From NCBI RefSeq assembly GCF_049943335.1, contig NZ_JBNFVY010000008.1, positions 43,572-107,571 on the forward strand: a stretch of 64,000 nucleotides of DNA. The letters are read 5' to 3'. Position 1 is the first letter of the stretch. Every line of letters starts with the position of its first letter. Under the pieces are notes generated by a model. The model was not told the DNA's origin. It was given only the letters and a program-made list of their open reading frames with translations, and made no database searches. A program made the position numbers and the translations under genes. Positions 40,868 to 50,536 of this stretch are shown piece by piece. This DNA comes from JBNFVY01 sp049943335 (GTDB lineage: Bacteria; Pseudomonadota; Alphaproteobacteria; Rhodobacterales; Rhodobacteraceae).

Positions 40868-43750
40868 TTATTGTTCAGGCACCAGGATTTCGCGCTTGCC
40901 GACGTGATTGGCCGCGCTGACAACGCCGTTGTCTTCCATCTGCTCAACCAGACGCGCGGCCTTGTTGTAACCGATGGCCAGCTTGCGCTGGATGTAGGAT
41001 GTCGAACACTTGCGATCCTTGACGACGATCTGAACAGCCGTGTCATAGAGCGCGTCCTCCATATCGGTGTTGCCGCCGGTGTTCAGCCCGAGCACCGCAT
41101 CAATGTCGGCTTCTTTTCCGCTATCGGGGCCTTCGACCACGCCGCCGACATATTCGGGGGGGCCATACGCCTTGAGGCAGTTGACGACCTCTTCAACTTC
41201 TTCATCCGACACGAAGGGTCCGTGGACGCGGATGATTTTCGAGCCGCCCGCCATATACAGCATGTCACCCATGCCCAGCAGTTGTTCCGCGCCTTGTTCG
41301 CCAAGGATCGTCCGGCTGTCGACTTTCGATGTCACCTGGAAGGAAATCCGCGTAGGGAAGTTGGCCTTGATCGTCCCGGTGATCACATCGACCGACGGGC
41401 GCTGCGTGGCCATGATCAGATGGATACCGCTGGCACGCGCCATCTGTGCAAGACGCTGGATGCAGGCTTCGATTTCCTTGCCCGCGACCATCATCAGATC
41501 CGCCATTTCGTCGACGACAACGACGATATAGGGCAGTTTTTCTGGCTGAAATTCTTCGGTTTCAAAGATCGGATCTCCGGTATCTTCATCAAAACCGGTT
41601 TGCACGGTGCGGCTGAACATCTCGCCCTTGGACAGAGCATCGGCCACGCGGCTGTTGTAGCCATCGATGTTGCGCACGCCCATCTTGGACATCTTGCGAT
41701 AGCGCTCTTCCATTTCGGCCACGACCCATTTCAACGCCACGACGGCTTTTTTCGGGTCGGTCACAACCGGCGAAAGAAGGTGCGGGATGCCATCATAGAC
41801 CGACAATTCCAGCATTTTCGGGTCGATCATGATCAGCCGGCAATCTTCTGGGGTCAGCTTGTAAAGCAGCGAAAGGATCATCGTGTTGATCGCCACGGAC
41901 TTACCCGAACCAGTGGTCCCCGCGATCAAAAGGTGGGGCATTTTGGCAAGGTTCGCGACGATAGGGTCGCCGCCAATATCCTTGCCAAGAGCCAGCGGCA
42001 GTTTCTGGTTGCCGTCACCAAAATCGCGTGCCGCCAGAATTTCACGCAGAACAACTTTTTCCCGGTTCACATTCGGCAGTTCGATGCCGATCACACTGCG
42101 CCCCGGAACGGTGGAAACACGCGTCGACAAAGCAGACATCGAACGCGCGATATCATCGGCCAGACCTATGACGCGGCTGGCCTTCAGACCCGGTGCAGGT
42201 TCCAGTTCGTACATGGTCACCACGGGGCCCGGACGAACGCTGACGATTTCGCCCTTGACGCCGTAATCGTCCAGCACGCTTTCCAGCATCCGCGCGTTTT
42301 CTTCCAACGCTTCATCGCTCAGATGATGACGCTCAACCTGATCCGGGTTGGTCAAAAGCGACAGCGGCGGCGTATCATATTGGGTGGCCGAACCATCAAA
42401 ATTCAGTGCCGGCTGCGCTTCCGCAATCGCCTTTCGCGACGGCTGGGTTGCTTTGCGGGGCGCGTGTTGGACGACCGGTTTGGGCGCAGTCCGCTGGATC
42501 GGAACCTGAACCGGGGTTTGCACCTCTGGCTCAAGGACCGCATCGGTTTCTGGTGCAGGGGATGGCGAGACGCTTTCAAGGTCCTGAGGCACAAATGCTG
42601 TGGCGGTGTCGGTCACCGGTGCAACGTCCTCTGGCATGGTTTGGCCGTGGTTCAGGATCATCGGATCAGGGCCTTTGCGATGCTTGCGAACAGCGGTCGT
42701 CAAAGGTGGTTCGTCGCGCACGACACCGGGTGCATGAGCATTGCTGCGCGATTTGATGACATGTGCAATCTTGGCCTTGATCCGGTCATCCCCGTCCAAT
42801 TCGGGCGCGCTTTCCGGTTCCGCCGCAGGCTCGGGGTTGCGACGCAAGAGCGAAGGTACGCGCGCCAACAGGCCGGGCTTTTGCAATTCGGGCTGCTCAA
42901 CCAGGGTATCTGCGGCCGGATCGGTCGGCTCGACCAGGGGTTCGGGGCGCATGACACGCGCGGCCTGTGCATCAGACAGCGCGGGGTCCTGAACCACTTG
43001 GGCCTGCGCATCACGCCGCTCGGCCCGCATGCTGCGATAGGACGAAATGGCACGCGCACCTTGGCTGATCCCGGCGCTGAGGGCACGCAGCGACATCGCG
43101 GCGCCGCGCCGTAAAACATGGCGGATGGCCGCATAGGTCATCACGATGCCCGCTAGAACATAGCGCAGCCCGCGTACGATTTCTGACCGGGTAAAGCCAA
43201 GAACAAAGGCAAACATCGCTACGGTGGCCGCCGCAAGCAGCGCCGAAATCAGTTTGAACGTGAATACTGACGTGACACCAAGCAGATTCAGGAACGCCCC
43301 AAGTGCCGTTTCGCCAAACATGCCGCCCAGACCAAAGGAATGGGTCCACCCTGCGCCCGGAACCAGTGTGGCCGCGTACACAGCGGCAATGGCGACAGCG
43401 ATCGGGCCGAACAGGACACGTGGCAGCGCCCGTTCAGCGCCGTGATGGGTCATGAAACGCAGGGCCCAGACAGCACAAATCAGGACAATACCCCAAGCGG
43501 CGTACCCGGCGATGACAAACAGAGGCGACGCGACCGATGCACCGAAACGGCCCAGCAGATTGCGGGCCGGTTCATCCGTGGCGGCCAGCCAGCTGGGGTC
43601 GGCTGCATCATACGACCCGATGATCATTCCCAGAATAATCGCGACCCCCAACAAGCCCAGCCCGAACAATTCCTTGGTTCGGGCCTCCAAGATCGCTTGG
43701 GTATTTCTGTCGAACAGCGGGTCGCGTTGTCTCGCCGGAAAAGATGCCAT
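40868..43750 (-). CDS. ftsK: FtsK/SpoIIIE DNA translocase
   Basis: A 960-residue division-associated DNA pump. It has four N-terminal membrane helices (about 20-200), a ~250-residue linker rich in Pro/Ala/Glu, and a C-terminal motor with Walker A AGTTGSGKSVA, Walker B IVVVVDEMADLMM and the MARASGIHLIMATQRPSVDVITG segment. The gamma winged helix that reads KOPS sites closes the protein (STSYIQRKLAIGYNKAARLVEQM). Start 43750 follows GAGGGT. FtsK clears and sorts chromosome termini at the septum and activates XerCD. Confidence 0.96.
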   Translation of the reverse strand: MASFPARQRDPLFDRNTQAILEARTKELFGLGLLGVAIILGMIIGSYDAADPSWLAATDEPARNLLGRFGASVASPLFVIAGYAAWGIVLICAVWALRFMTHHGAERALPRVLFGPIAVAIAAVYAATLVPGAGWTHSFGLGGMFGETALGAFLNLLGVTSVFTFKLISALLAAATVAMFAFVLGFTRSEIVRGLRYVLAGIVMTYAAIRHVLRRGAAMSLRALSAGISQGARAISSYRSMRAERRDAQAQVVQDPALSDAQAARVMRPEPLVEPTDPAADTLVEQPELQKPGLLARVPSLLRRNPEPAAEPESAPELDGDDRIKAKIAHVIKSRSNAHAPGVVRDEPPLTTAVRKHRKGPDPMILNHGQTMPEDVAPVTDTATAFVPQDLESVSPSPAPETDAVLEPEVQTPVQVPIQRTAPKPVVQHAPRKATQPSRKAIAEAQPALNFDGSATQYDTPPLSLLTNPDQVERHHLSDEALEENARMLESVLDDYGVKGEIVSVRPGPVVTMYELEPAPGLKASRVIGLADDIARSMSALSTRVSTVPGRSVIGIELPNVNREKVVLREILAARDFGDGNQKLPLALGKDIGGDPIVANLAKMPHLLIAGTTGSGKSVAINTMILSLLYKLTPEDCRLIMIDPKMLELSVYDGIPHLLSPVVTDPKKAVVALKWVVAEMEERYRKMSKMGVRNIDGYNSRVADALSKGEMFSRTVQTGFDEDTGDPIFETEEFQPEKLPYIVVVVDEMADLMMVAGKEIEACIQRLAQMARASGIHLIMATQRPSVDVITGTIKANFPTRISFQVTSKVDSRTILGEQGAEQLLGMGDMLYMAGGSKIIRVHGPFVSDEEVEEVVNCLKAYGPPEYVGGVVEGPDSGKEADIDAVLGLNTGGNTDMEDALYDTAVQIVVKDRKCSTSYIQRKLAIGYNKAARLVEQMEDNGVVSAANHVGKREILVPEQ

Positions 43751-43763
43751 GTTTACCCTCGTC

Positions 43764-44957
43764 TCAATTGTAGAGGCAGTCACGCAACTGGATCAGTGCG
43801 TCCTGCGTTTCTTGTTTTGGGGCCACCAAGGCGACCCGGATATACTTTGCGCCGGGATTTTTCCCGTTCACGTCGCGGCTGAGATAGGCGCCCGGCAGAA
43901 CCTGAACCCCCGTTTCACGCCAGAGCTTGATCGTGGCTTGTTCACTGTCACGCACCGGCAGCCACATGAAAAATCCGCCCTCGGGGGCTGCCGCGTCATC
44001 GATGCCTGCGAACACCTTATCCGCAAGATCGAATTTTTCGATGTACATGGCGCGCGAGGCGTCGACATGGGTTTCATCGGCCCACGCACGCTCGGCGACG
44101 CGCTGCAACGGCAGGGGCATGGGCGCGCCAGCGTAGGCGCGCAATTGGCGAATGGCGGCCATGTTCCTGGGCCCCGATGCGACGAACCCCGATCGCAGGC
44201 CCGGCAGGTTCGACCGCTTGGACAGGGAATTGAAGACCACAAGGCGCTCGGGGTTCGCACCGATTTCCTTGGCGACCTCCATCGCACCGCACGGCGGCGC
44301 GGCGCGGTAGATTTCAGAATAGCATTCATCCGCAAACACCCGAAAATCATGCGTTTCGGCAAGCTCCAGCAAGGTTTTCCAATACTCGCGCGAAGCGATG
44401 GCGCCCTGCGGGTTCGCCGGTGAACAGATGTAAGCGATTGTGGTCCGGTCCAGAACTTCGGCAGGGACAGATTCAAAGTCCGGCAGAAAACCGGTGTCTT
44501 TGTCGGCGGGCAGGAAAACCGGATCGGCCCCGGCGGTCAGGGCCGCGACCATATAGACCTGATAAAACGGGTTCGGCATCAGAACGACAGGCTTCTTGCC
44601 CGATTTCGTTTCTGGCGAAAGGGCCAGCGCCGCGTTGAACAGCCCTTCGCGCGTGCCGTTCAGGGTCATGAGTTCTGTTTCCGGATCACGGGTGACCCCA
44701 TAGCGACGGTCGATCCAATTCGCGATCGCGTTCAGCAACTCTGGCGCGCCGTTGTTGGGTGGATAAGAGCCAAACCCTTGTGAATTCTGCGCAATAACGT
44801 CCGGCACCCAGTGGGGAAAGGGGTGCTTGGGCTCACCAATAGTCATCTTGCGCTCGGGGCCACCCGGCGCAATGCCTGCCAAAAGCGCCCGCAAACGCGG
44901 GAACGCATAGTCCGGCAGGTTCGAAAACCGCTCTGGGAACGCCAGTGTCACGTTCAA
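43764..44957 (-). CDS. dapC: class I/II aminotransferase, DapC-type
   Basis: A 397-residue PLP-dependent aminotransferase. It opens like N-succinyldiaminopimelate aminotransferase (FSNLPDYAFPRLRALLAG, then IGEPKHPFPHWV). The PLP lysine lies in FNSLSKRSNLPGLRSGFV and CSPANPQGAIAS is the usual cofactor loop. In the lysine/peptidoglycan pathway DapC converts N-succinyl-2-amino-6-ketopimelate. It sits 13 bp upstream of ftsK and so is probably co-transcribed with ftsK and lolA. Confidence 0.85.
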   Translation of the reverse strand: MNVTLAFPERFSNLPDYAFPRLRALLAGIAPGGPERKMTIGEPKHPFPHWVPDVIAQNSQGFGSYPPNNGAPELLNAIANWIDRRYGVTRDPETELMTLNGTREGLFNAALALSPETKSGKKPVVLMPNPFYQVYMVAALTAGADPVFLPADKDTGFLPDFESVPAEVLDRTTIAYICSPANPQGAIASREYWKTLLELAETHDFRVFADECYSEIYRAAPPCGAMEVAKEIGANPERLVVFNSLSKRSNLPGLRSGFVASGPRNMAAIRQLRAYAGAPMPLPLQRVAERAWADETHVDASRAMYIEKFDLADKVFAGIDDAAAPEGGFFMWLPVRDSEQATIKLWRETGVQVLPGAYLSRDVNGKNPGAKYIRVALVAPKQETQDALIQLRDCLYN

Positions 44958-45079
44958 TGCCTGTATGTGCTGCCATCAGAAGGGGTCTTTGCCCCGATTT
45001 TCACCTACGATAACCGCGTGCTGCAGTTCGGTCCAGAAGTCAGGCGCCGGTTTTTCCGCTGTACCGACGAATGTGGCTT

Positions 45080-46408
45080 TTAAGCCAAGGCGCGTTCCAC
45101 GGCGCGCCCGACGCGCAGCAAGCGCGCTTCGGATCGGGGCGGCGCATTCAGCATGATCCCCGTGGACGGCACGCCGGTGGGAATGGTCAGCGCACAGTTC
45201 CCCATCAGGTTTCCAACACGCGGATTGCGCAGGGCCAACAAATTCTCGGTCACATAGGTGTCGCTGTCGGCCAATCGCGTCATCGCGGGCGGCATGTTCG
45301 CGACCGACGGCATGATAACCGCATCGAAACCAGCGGTCGCGCCGTGGTATGCGCGGCGAAGATCTGTCAACTTGTGCCAGGCCTGGCTCAGTTCGACCGC
45401 ACCAAAGTCAGCGCCGGCACGAAACCGCGCAAGGATTTCAGGGAACATCTTGTCCGGCGCGCCCTCAATGGTATCGCGCCAGATCCCGTAGGCTTCGGCC
45501 GTGTAAAGGATGCCGGCCAGGGGAAATGCCTCGGCCACTTCGGGAACGTCGATTTGCGTGATCGTGACCCCCTTGGCCCGCAATCGTGCAACCGTATCGG
45601 CATAGGCCTGCGCGGGTTCAGGGCGCAGATCGTCCATCGCAACTGTGTTCAGCTGCGCAAAACGCATGCCGTCCAGGTCCGCGCCGCGCAGATCCGGGGC
45701 GGGCGCGCCGGATAATACCGACAACGCCAAGGCACAGTCTTCGACGCTGCGACAGAGCGGGCCGACCGTGTCAAAGCTATCGGCCAGAGGCACCACGCCG
45801 TCCAAAGACAAAAGCCCTGCCGACGTCTTGAGCCCCACCAGATCGTTCCAAGCAGAAGGCACCCGCACGGACCCACCGGTGTCCGAACCGATGGCACCGG
45901 GCGCAAGCCCAAAGGCGACGGACGCCGCCGCGCCCGACGACGACCCCCCTGCCACCGCGTCGATATCATGCACGCAGGGCGAAGTTTGCGTCACCGGATT
46001 GTACCCCAGCCCGGAAAACGCCAGTTCGGACATATGTGTTTTGCCCAGACACACCGTGCCCGCCAAGGTGGCCTGACGCAGAACACGCGCGTCGGCTGAC
46101 GGGATACGTCCCGCCAACAACGCAGACCCGGCCTCGGTCGCCACGCCCTGTGTGTCGAACAGGTCTTTCCATGACAGGGGGACGCCATCCAAGTGCGACC
46201 GGCGCTGCCCGTATTTGGCCCGGACGCTTGCACCCTGCGCCTCGGCTATCGCGCGATCTTCGGTCAGGCGCGCGTAGATTCGCGGTGTCATCTCATGCGC
46301 GGTGATCGCATCCAGATAGCTTTGCGCCAATGCCAACGGGTCAATTTCGCCCGCATCAATGCCGCGCCCCAGATCGGCCATGGTCATGTTCAGCCAACGT
46401 TCGCTCAT
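45080..46408 (-). CDS. amidase-signature family hydrolase
   Basis: A 442-residue amidase with the Ser-cisSer-Lys triad: Lys in PLSWKDLFDTQG, Ser in GSDTGGSVRVP and the nucleophile region AVAGGSSSGAAASVAFGL. The start at 46408 (MSERWLNMTMADL) is chosen from the family-like N-terminus and a G-rich upstream site. The substrate is unknown; the stand-alone form without GatB/GatC neighbours argues against a role as GatA. Divergent from the UbiH-type gene. Confidence 0.88.
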   Translation of the reverse strand: MSERWLNMTMADLGRGIDAGEIDPLALAQSYLDAITAHEMTPRIYARLTEDRAIAEAQGASVRAKYGQRRSHLDGVPLSWKDLFDTQGVATEAGSALLAGRIPSADARVLRQATLAGTVCLGKTHMSELAFSGLGYNPVTQTSPCVHDIDAVAGGSSSGAAASVAFGLAPGAIGSDTGGSVRVPSAWNDLVGLKTSAGLLSLDGVVPLADSFDTVGPLCRSVEDCALALSVLSGAPAPDLRGADLDGMRFAQLNTVAMDDLRPEPAQAYADTVARLRAKGVTITQIDVPEVAEAFPLAGILYTAEAYGIWRDTIEGAPDKMFPEILARFRAGADFGAVELSQAWHKLTDLRRAYHGATAGFDAVIMPSVANMPPAMTRLADSDTYVTENLLALRNPRVGNLMGNCALTIPTGVPSTGIMLNAPPRSEARLLRVGRAVERALA

Positions 46409-46491
46409 GCCTACCCCGCCCTTGCTTGGTGGGCACGGTAGCGTCAGGACAGCGCATGGACAATCCCGCACCGAAGGCCATATTGGGCGAC

Positions 46492-47712
46492 ATGGAAACC
46501 CATTCGGATATCGTGATTGTCGGCGGCGGGCTGAACGGGCCAGCCCTGGCTTTGGCGCTGGCCCAACACGGGCTGCGTTCTGTCGTGATCGACGCGTTGC
46601 CCGCCGACGTGCGGAACGAGGACACGTTTGACGGGCGCGGCTACGCGCTGTCGCACAGTTCGGTCAACTTGCTCCGCGCTATCCGTATTTGGCCTGAAGT
46701 CAGTGAAAACGCGCAACCCATCACCCACGTGCAGGTCAGCGATGGAAAGCCGGGCCAAGGGGCCGGTCCCTTTCTGGTCGAATTCGACGAAGCCGAACTG
46801 GACAGCGGCCATTTGGGCCAGATGGTCGAAGACCGGTTCTTGCGCCACGCCCTACTGGACGCGATCGCCGCGCACCCGTTGATCACGACCCTACAAGGGA
46901 CAGTGTCTGCGCAAGACACAAGCGATACCGCCGTCGTGACCTTGACCAATGGCGATACCGTGCGCGGCAAAGTGCTGGTGGGATGCGATGGACGCGCGTC
47001 GGGCACCTGCGCGCGCGCAGGGATCAAGCGCACCGGCTGGAGCTATGGTCAGACCGCGTTGGTCTGCGCCATTGCGCACGAACGGCCCCACAATGGAACC
47101 GCGCACCAGTTCTTTTTGCCATCCGGGCCGCTTGCGATCCTGCCCCTGCCAGGCAACCAGAGTTCAATCGTCTGGACAGAAACAGACGACAACGCAGCGC
47201 GCATCATGTCGATGTCAGATGAAGAATATCTTTCAGTCCTGCGCCCGCGGTTCGGCGCGTTTCTTGGCCAGATCAGCCTGGCTGGCAAGCGGTTCAGCTA
47301 CCCGTTGAACATCACGATCGCCAATCGTTTCGTGACAAACCGCGTCGCACTTGTCGGGGACGCCGCCCATGGGATGCACCCCATTGCCGGGCAGGGCCTG
47401 AACGCAGGCCTCAAGGATGTGGCCGCGTTGGCCGAGGTGTTAGTGCTTGCCCACCGCCGCGGCGAAGATATCGGCATGATCAATGTGCTTGAGCGTTATC
47501 AGCAATGGCGCCGCTTTGACACGGCGACGCTGGCGCTGGCCACGGACACGTTCAACAAGATGTTTTCCAACGATAACCCGCTCTTGCGCGCGGCACGCGA
47601 TATCGGGATGGGCATCGTCAACGGGCTGCCCGGCTTGCGGCGCACGGCCATGCGCGAAAGCGCGGGGCTGATTGGCGACTTGCCCCTGCTGCTACAGGGC
47701 CGCGCAATCTAG
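46492..47712 (+). CDS. ubiH: UbiH/Coq6-type FAD monooxygenase
   Basis: A 406-residue flavoprotein hydroxylase of the ubiquinone pathway: GxGxxG as IVIVGGGLNGPALALALAQHG, the DG motif region VLVGCDGRASGTCA and the second FAD motif ALVGDAAHGMHPIAGQGLNAGLKDV. It adds a hydroxyl to the quinone ring. A start at 46456 (MDNPAPK) has a better ribosome site and would add 12 residues. Which ring position it hydroxylates cannot be told. It converges on trm112, with stop codons overlapping. Confidence 0.87.
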   Translation: METHSDIVIVGGGLNGPALALALAQHGLRSVVIDALPADVRNEDTFDGRGYALSHSSVNLLRAIRIWPEVSENAQPITHVQVSDGKPGQGAGPFLVEFDEAELDSGHLGQMVEDRFLRHALLDAIAAHPLITTLQGTVSAQDTSDTAVVTLTNGDTVRGKVLVGCDGRASGTCARAGIKRTGWSYGQTALVCAIAHERPHNGTAHQFFLPSGPLAILPLPGNQSSIVWTETDDNAARIMSMSDEEYLSVLRPRFGAFLGQISLAGKRFSYPLNITIANRFVTNRVALVGDAAHGMHPIAGQGLNAGLKDVAALAEVLVLAHRRGEDIGMINVLERYQQWRRFDTATLALATDTFNKMFSNDNPLLRAARDIGMGIVNGLPGLRRTAMRESAGLIGDLPLLLQGRAI

Positions 47713-47894
47713 TCCAGCTTGCGCGCCTCATCGACCAGCATGATCGGGATCCCGTTGCGAATCGGATAGGCCAGATGCGCAGCTTTTGAAACCAGTTCCT
47801 GCTTTTCCGCGTCAAAGGACAGAACGCCTTGGGTGTGTGGGCACACCAAAGCTTCGAGCATCTTGCGGTCAAATGTATTTTCTTCGGACATCAC
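47709..47894 (-). CDS. Trm112/YcaR-family small protein
   Basis: A 61-residue protein of the Trm112 family: KMLEALVCPHTQGVLSFDAEKQELVSKAAHLAYPIRNGIPIMLVDEAR. Only one cysteine of the usual zinc set is present, as often in bacterial members. Homologues activate methyltransferases in eukaryotes; the bacterial role is unclear. It overlaps the Lon-domain gene by 4 bases and follows it in the operon. Confidence 0.88.
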   Translation of the reverse strand: MMSEENTFDRKMLEALVCPHTQGVLSFDAEKQELVSKAAHLAYPIRNGIPIMLVDEARKLD

Positions 47895-48538
47895 ATCACC
47901 TCGTCATTGGTGCCGCCGTGTAGCGCGAATTTCAACAGCGTGACCAGCGTTTCGCGACGCGTGGAAAGACTGGGCGCTTCGAGCAACGCTTGCTTGTCTT
48001 CGGGATCAAAGGGGCAAAGCATGGACAGTGAATTGATCAGGATTTCATCGTCGGCGTCGCGCATGCTGTCCCAGTCGGTGTCCAGCTCTTCTTGCGCGAA
48101 GTACTTTTTCAAAAGGTCCAGAAATGTGTCGCGGCAAAACCCCGGATCGTGCTCGGGTTTGCCCAGATCCGCATCAAACCCGTCCCAACTGACGGCGCAG
48201 TTCCGGTAGGGGGAAAACCCTTCGATCTCGTGCTTGACCCGGAACCGGGATATCCCGGTCAGCGTGATCATGTAGCGCCCGTCTTCGGTTTCCGAAAAGG
48301 CGGTGATGCGCCCTGCGCAGCCGATCTGATGCAGGCGCGGCGTGGCGCCGGGCCCATCTGGCAAGGGCTGTATCATGCCAATCAAGCGGCCAGGGGTTTT
48401 CAGCACATCTTCGAACATCTGCAGATAACGTGGTTCGAACAGATGCAGCGGCAACCGCGCGCGGGGCAACAAAAGTGCCCCAGGCAGCGGGAATACGGGG
48501 ATCGTCCCGGGAAGATCAGAGGAACGGAACATGGCCAT
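47891..48538 (-). CDS. Lon-N-terminal-domain (LON substrate-binding) protein
   Basis: A 215-residue protein consisting of the Lon substrate-binding domain without ATPase or protease (IPVFPLPGALLLPRARLPLHLFEPRYLQMFEDVL, then RYMITLTGISRFRV). Such stand-alone proteins are common in proteobacteria and their role is unknown. It lies between a thioredoxin-like gene and trm112 in the same direction. Confidence 0.9.
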   Translation of the reverse strand: MAMFRSSDLPGTIPVFPLPGALLLPRARLPLHLFEPRYLQMFEDVLKTPGRLIGMIQPLPDGPGATPRLHQIGCAGRITAFSETEDGRYMITLTGISRFRVKHEIEGFSPYRNCAVSWDGFDADLGKPEHDPGFCRDTFLDLLKKYFAQEELDTDWDSMRDADDEILINSLSMLCPFDPEDKQALLEAPSLSTRRETLVTLLKFALHGGTNDEVM

Positions 48539-48558
48539 GACCTAGCCCGCCCGTCCAA

Positions 48559-49467
48559 TCAGGCAAATATGATCGACGACAGTTTCCTGCGCCCGTTCAG
48601 GATGATCGGATCGTTTGCAGGCAACGCATCGAAAATGGTGAAAAGCTGGGTCTTGGCCGCACCATCGTTCCAGTCACGATCTTGCTGGAAAGCGGCAAGA
48701 AGTAAATCCACAGCCTCTTCGGTCTGGCCGGCAGCATGCAAGGCGGTGGCCAGGTCCAGCTTGGCCTGCATGTCTGTCGGATCGGCGTCGACCTTTTCGC
48801 GCAGGTCGGTCAACGGCCCGGCGTCTGCGGCCTGGCGCGCCAAAGTCAGCTGGGCATGTGCCGCTTCGATTTCCGGGGCGCCGTGCAATTCGGCCGGTGC
48901 GCCGTTCAGGACCGCTTCGGCCTGATCCACCTGGTCCAGCGCCAAATACGCCCGCGCCATGCCGCCAAACGCGGCCGCGTTCATCGGGTCTTCTTCCAGA
49001 ATGGCAGCGAACGTCGCCTGTGCGTCGGCAGCGGCGCCCGCCGCCAACATTTCTTCGGCCGCCGCAACCGCGTCATCCAACCCGCCACTGGCGTCGCCGT
49101 CAGACAGCTTCAACAGACCCTCAATAAAGCGTTTGATTTCTGAACCTTGCACTGCCCCTTGGAACCCGTCCACGGGCTGACCCTTGTGAAACGCATAGAC
49201 CGTCGGGATCGACTGGACCCGCATCTGGGACGCAATCTGTTGGTTTTCGTCGACATTGACCTTGACCATCTTGACCGCGCCGCGGGCCGCTTTGACCTCT
49301 GCTTCCAGGGCCGGGCCAAGGGTTTTGCACGGACCGCACCACGGGGCCCAGAAATCGACGATGACGGGCACATCGTTCGAGGCTTCGATGACGTCTTGCA
49401 TGAAGGTCGCTTCCGAACTGTCTTTGATCAGGTCTTCAGCGGGCGGGGTCTGTCCGAGTTCAAGCAT
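48559..49467 (-). CDS. CnoX/YbbN-type thioredoxin with TPR tail
   Basis: A 302-residue protein with an N-terminal thioredoxin domain (DFWAPWCGPCKTLGPALEAEV) and a C-terminal TPR-like region (FAAILEEDPMNAAAFGGMARAYLALDQVDQAEAVL, then LDLATALHAAGQTEEAV). E. coli CnoX lacks the first active-site cysteine, whereas here the CGPC pair is intact, so redox activity is expected. Family role: redox-linked holdase that hands clients to chaperones. It is followed by the Lon-domain and Trm112 genes. Confidence 0.92.
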   Translation of the reverse strand: MLELGQTPPAEDLIKDSSEATFMQDVIEASNDVPVIVDFWAPWCGPCKTLGPALEAEVKAARGAVKMVKVNVDENQQIASQMRVQSIPTVYAFHKGQPVDGFQGAVQGSEIKRFIEGLLKLSDGDASGGLDDAVAAAEEMLAAGAAADAQATFAAILEEDPMNAAAFGGMARAYLALDQVDQAEAVLNGAPAELHGAPEIEAAHAQLTLARQAADAGPLTDLREKVDADPTDMQAKLDLATALHAAGQTEEAVDLLLAAFQQDRDWNDGAAKTQLFTIFDALPANDPIILNGRRKLSSIIFA

Positions 49468-49520
49468 CGGGGCCTCCTATCATTCCGGTTGCTGCATATA
49501 TGCGCCCTACGGGGCGGTTT

Positions 49521-50309
49521 TTAAAGGTCGAAGGTGGCGAAAACGGGGGCGTGGTCGCTGGGTTTTTCCCATCCGCGCGCGTCGCGCAAAATATGGCTGG
49601 AATGACCCGAATTCGAGATGTCGTCCGTGGCCCAGATATGATCCAGCCTGCGGCCCTTGTCGGCGGCATCCCAATCGCGTGCCCGGTACGACCACCAGCT
49701 ATAGAGCTGGCCCTGCGGAATATCCTGACGGGTGATATCGACCCAGCCGCCCGCATCTTGCGCTGCGCCCAGGTGGTCAACTTCGACCGGCGTGTGACTG
49801 ACGATCTTGAGCAGGCTTTTGTGATTCCAGACATCATCTTCGCGCGGGGCGATGTTCAAATCCCCGACAAGTATGGATTTTTCCGGCTTATCCACATGAA
49901 AGGCGTCGCGCATTTCGGTCAGGTAATCCAGCTTTTGGCCAAACTTTTCGTTGATGTCGCGGTCGGGTTTGTCGCCCCCCGCGGGGACGTAAAAGTTGTG
50001 GATCGTCACCCCGTTTTCAAGTTGCGCGGCCACGTGGCGGGCATGGCCCAGCGCGGCATAATCCACCCCACCGACGTCTTTCAGCGGCAGTTTCGACAGG
50101 ATCGCAACGCCGTTGTACCCTTTTTGGCCGCGCGCCACGATGTGCTGATAGCCCAGCGATCGAAAGCCATCCAAAGGGATTTTTTCGACCGGCGATTTGC
50201 ATTCCTGCAGGCACAGAATATCGGGTGATTCTTGGGCCAGTAGCTTGAGCACGATGGGCTCGCGCAGGCGGACCGAATTGATGTTCCATGTCGCCAGTTT
50301 GAATGTCAT
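49521..50309 (-). CDS. xth: exodeoxyribonuclease III
   Basis: A 262-residue AP endonuclease/3'-exonuclease. Metal and catalytic residues are evident in ATWNINSVRLR, LCLQECKSP, LVGDLNIAP and the C-terminal WATDDISNSGHS...PSDHAPV. It acts in base-excision repair. It lies 53 bp upstream of the thioredoxin-like gene on the same strand. Confidence 0.94.
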   Translation of the reverse strand: MTFKLATWNINSVRLREPIVLKLLAQESPDILCLQECKSPVEKIPLDGFRSLGYQHIVARGQKGYNGVAILSKLPLKDVGGVDYAALGHARHVAAQLENGVTIHNFYVPAGGDKPDRDINEKFGQKLDYLTEMRDAFHVDKPEKSILVGDLNIAPREDDVWNHKSLLKIVSHTPVEVDHLGAAQDAGGWVDITRQDIPQGQLYSWWSYRARDWDAADKGRRLDHIWATDDISNSGHSSHILRDARGWEKPSDHAPVFATFDL

Positions 50310-50536
50310 CTGCGCCTCCGAAAATCAGGTGTGGCGACCCTAGACCGATCGCCCGCAAACCGCCAGCCAATGGCCAAAATCGCCCGTCGGCTATGCGTCG
50401 GCAACGCGTCTGCAACCTGTCTGCGAAGCGTCGGACATCTGTCGGGCAAAATGTCGGGCACACGTCTGGTGCCGGAAATGCGCAGAAAATCGCACAAAAA
50501 ACGGGACGGACCGCACCAGGCGCCCGCCCCAATTCG

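Noticed and set aside
40871..43114. 747-codon open frame on the plus strand opposite ftsK
   Set aside because: Antisense artefact: the translation is His/Arg-rich without motifs, and ftsK is complete on the other strand.
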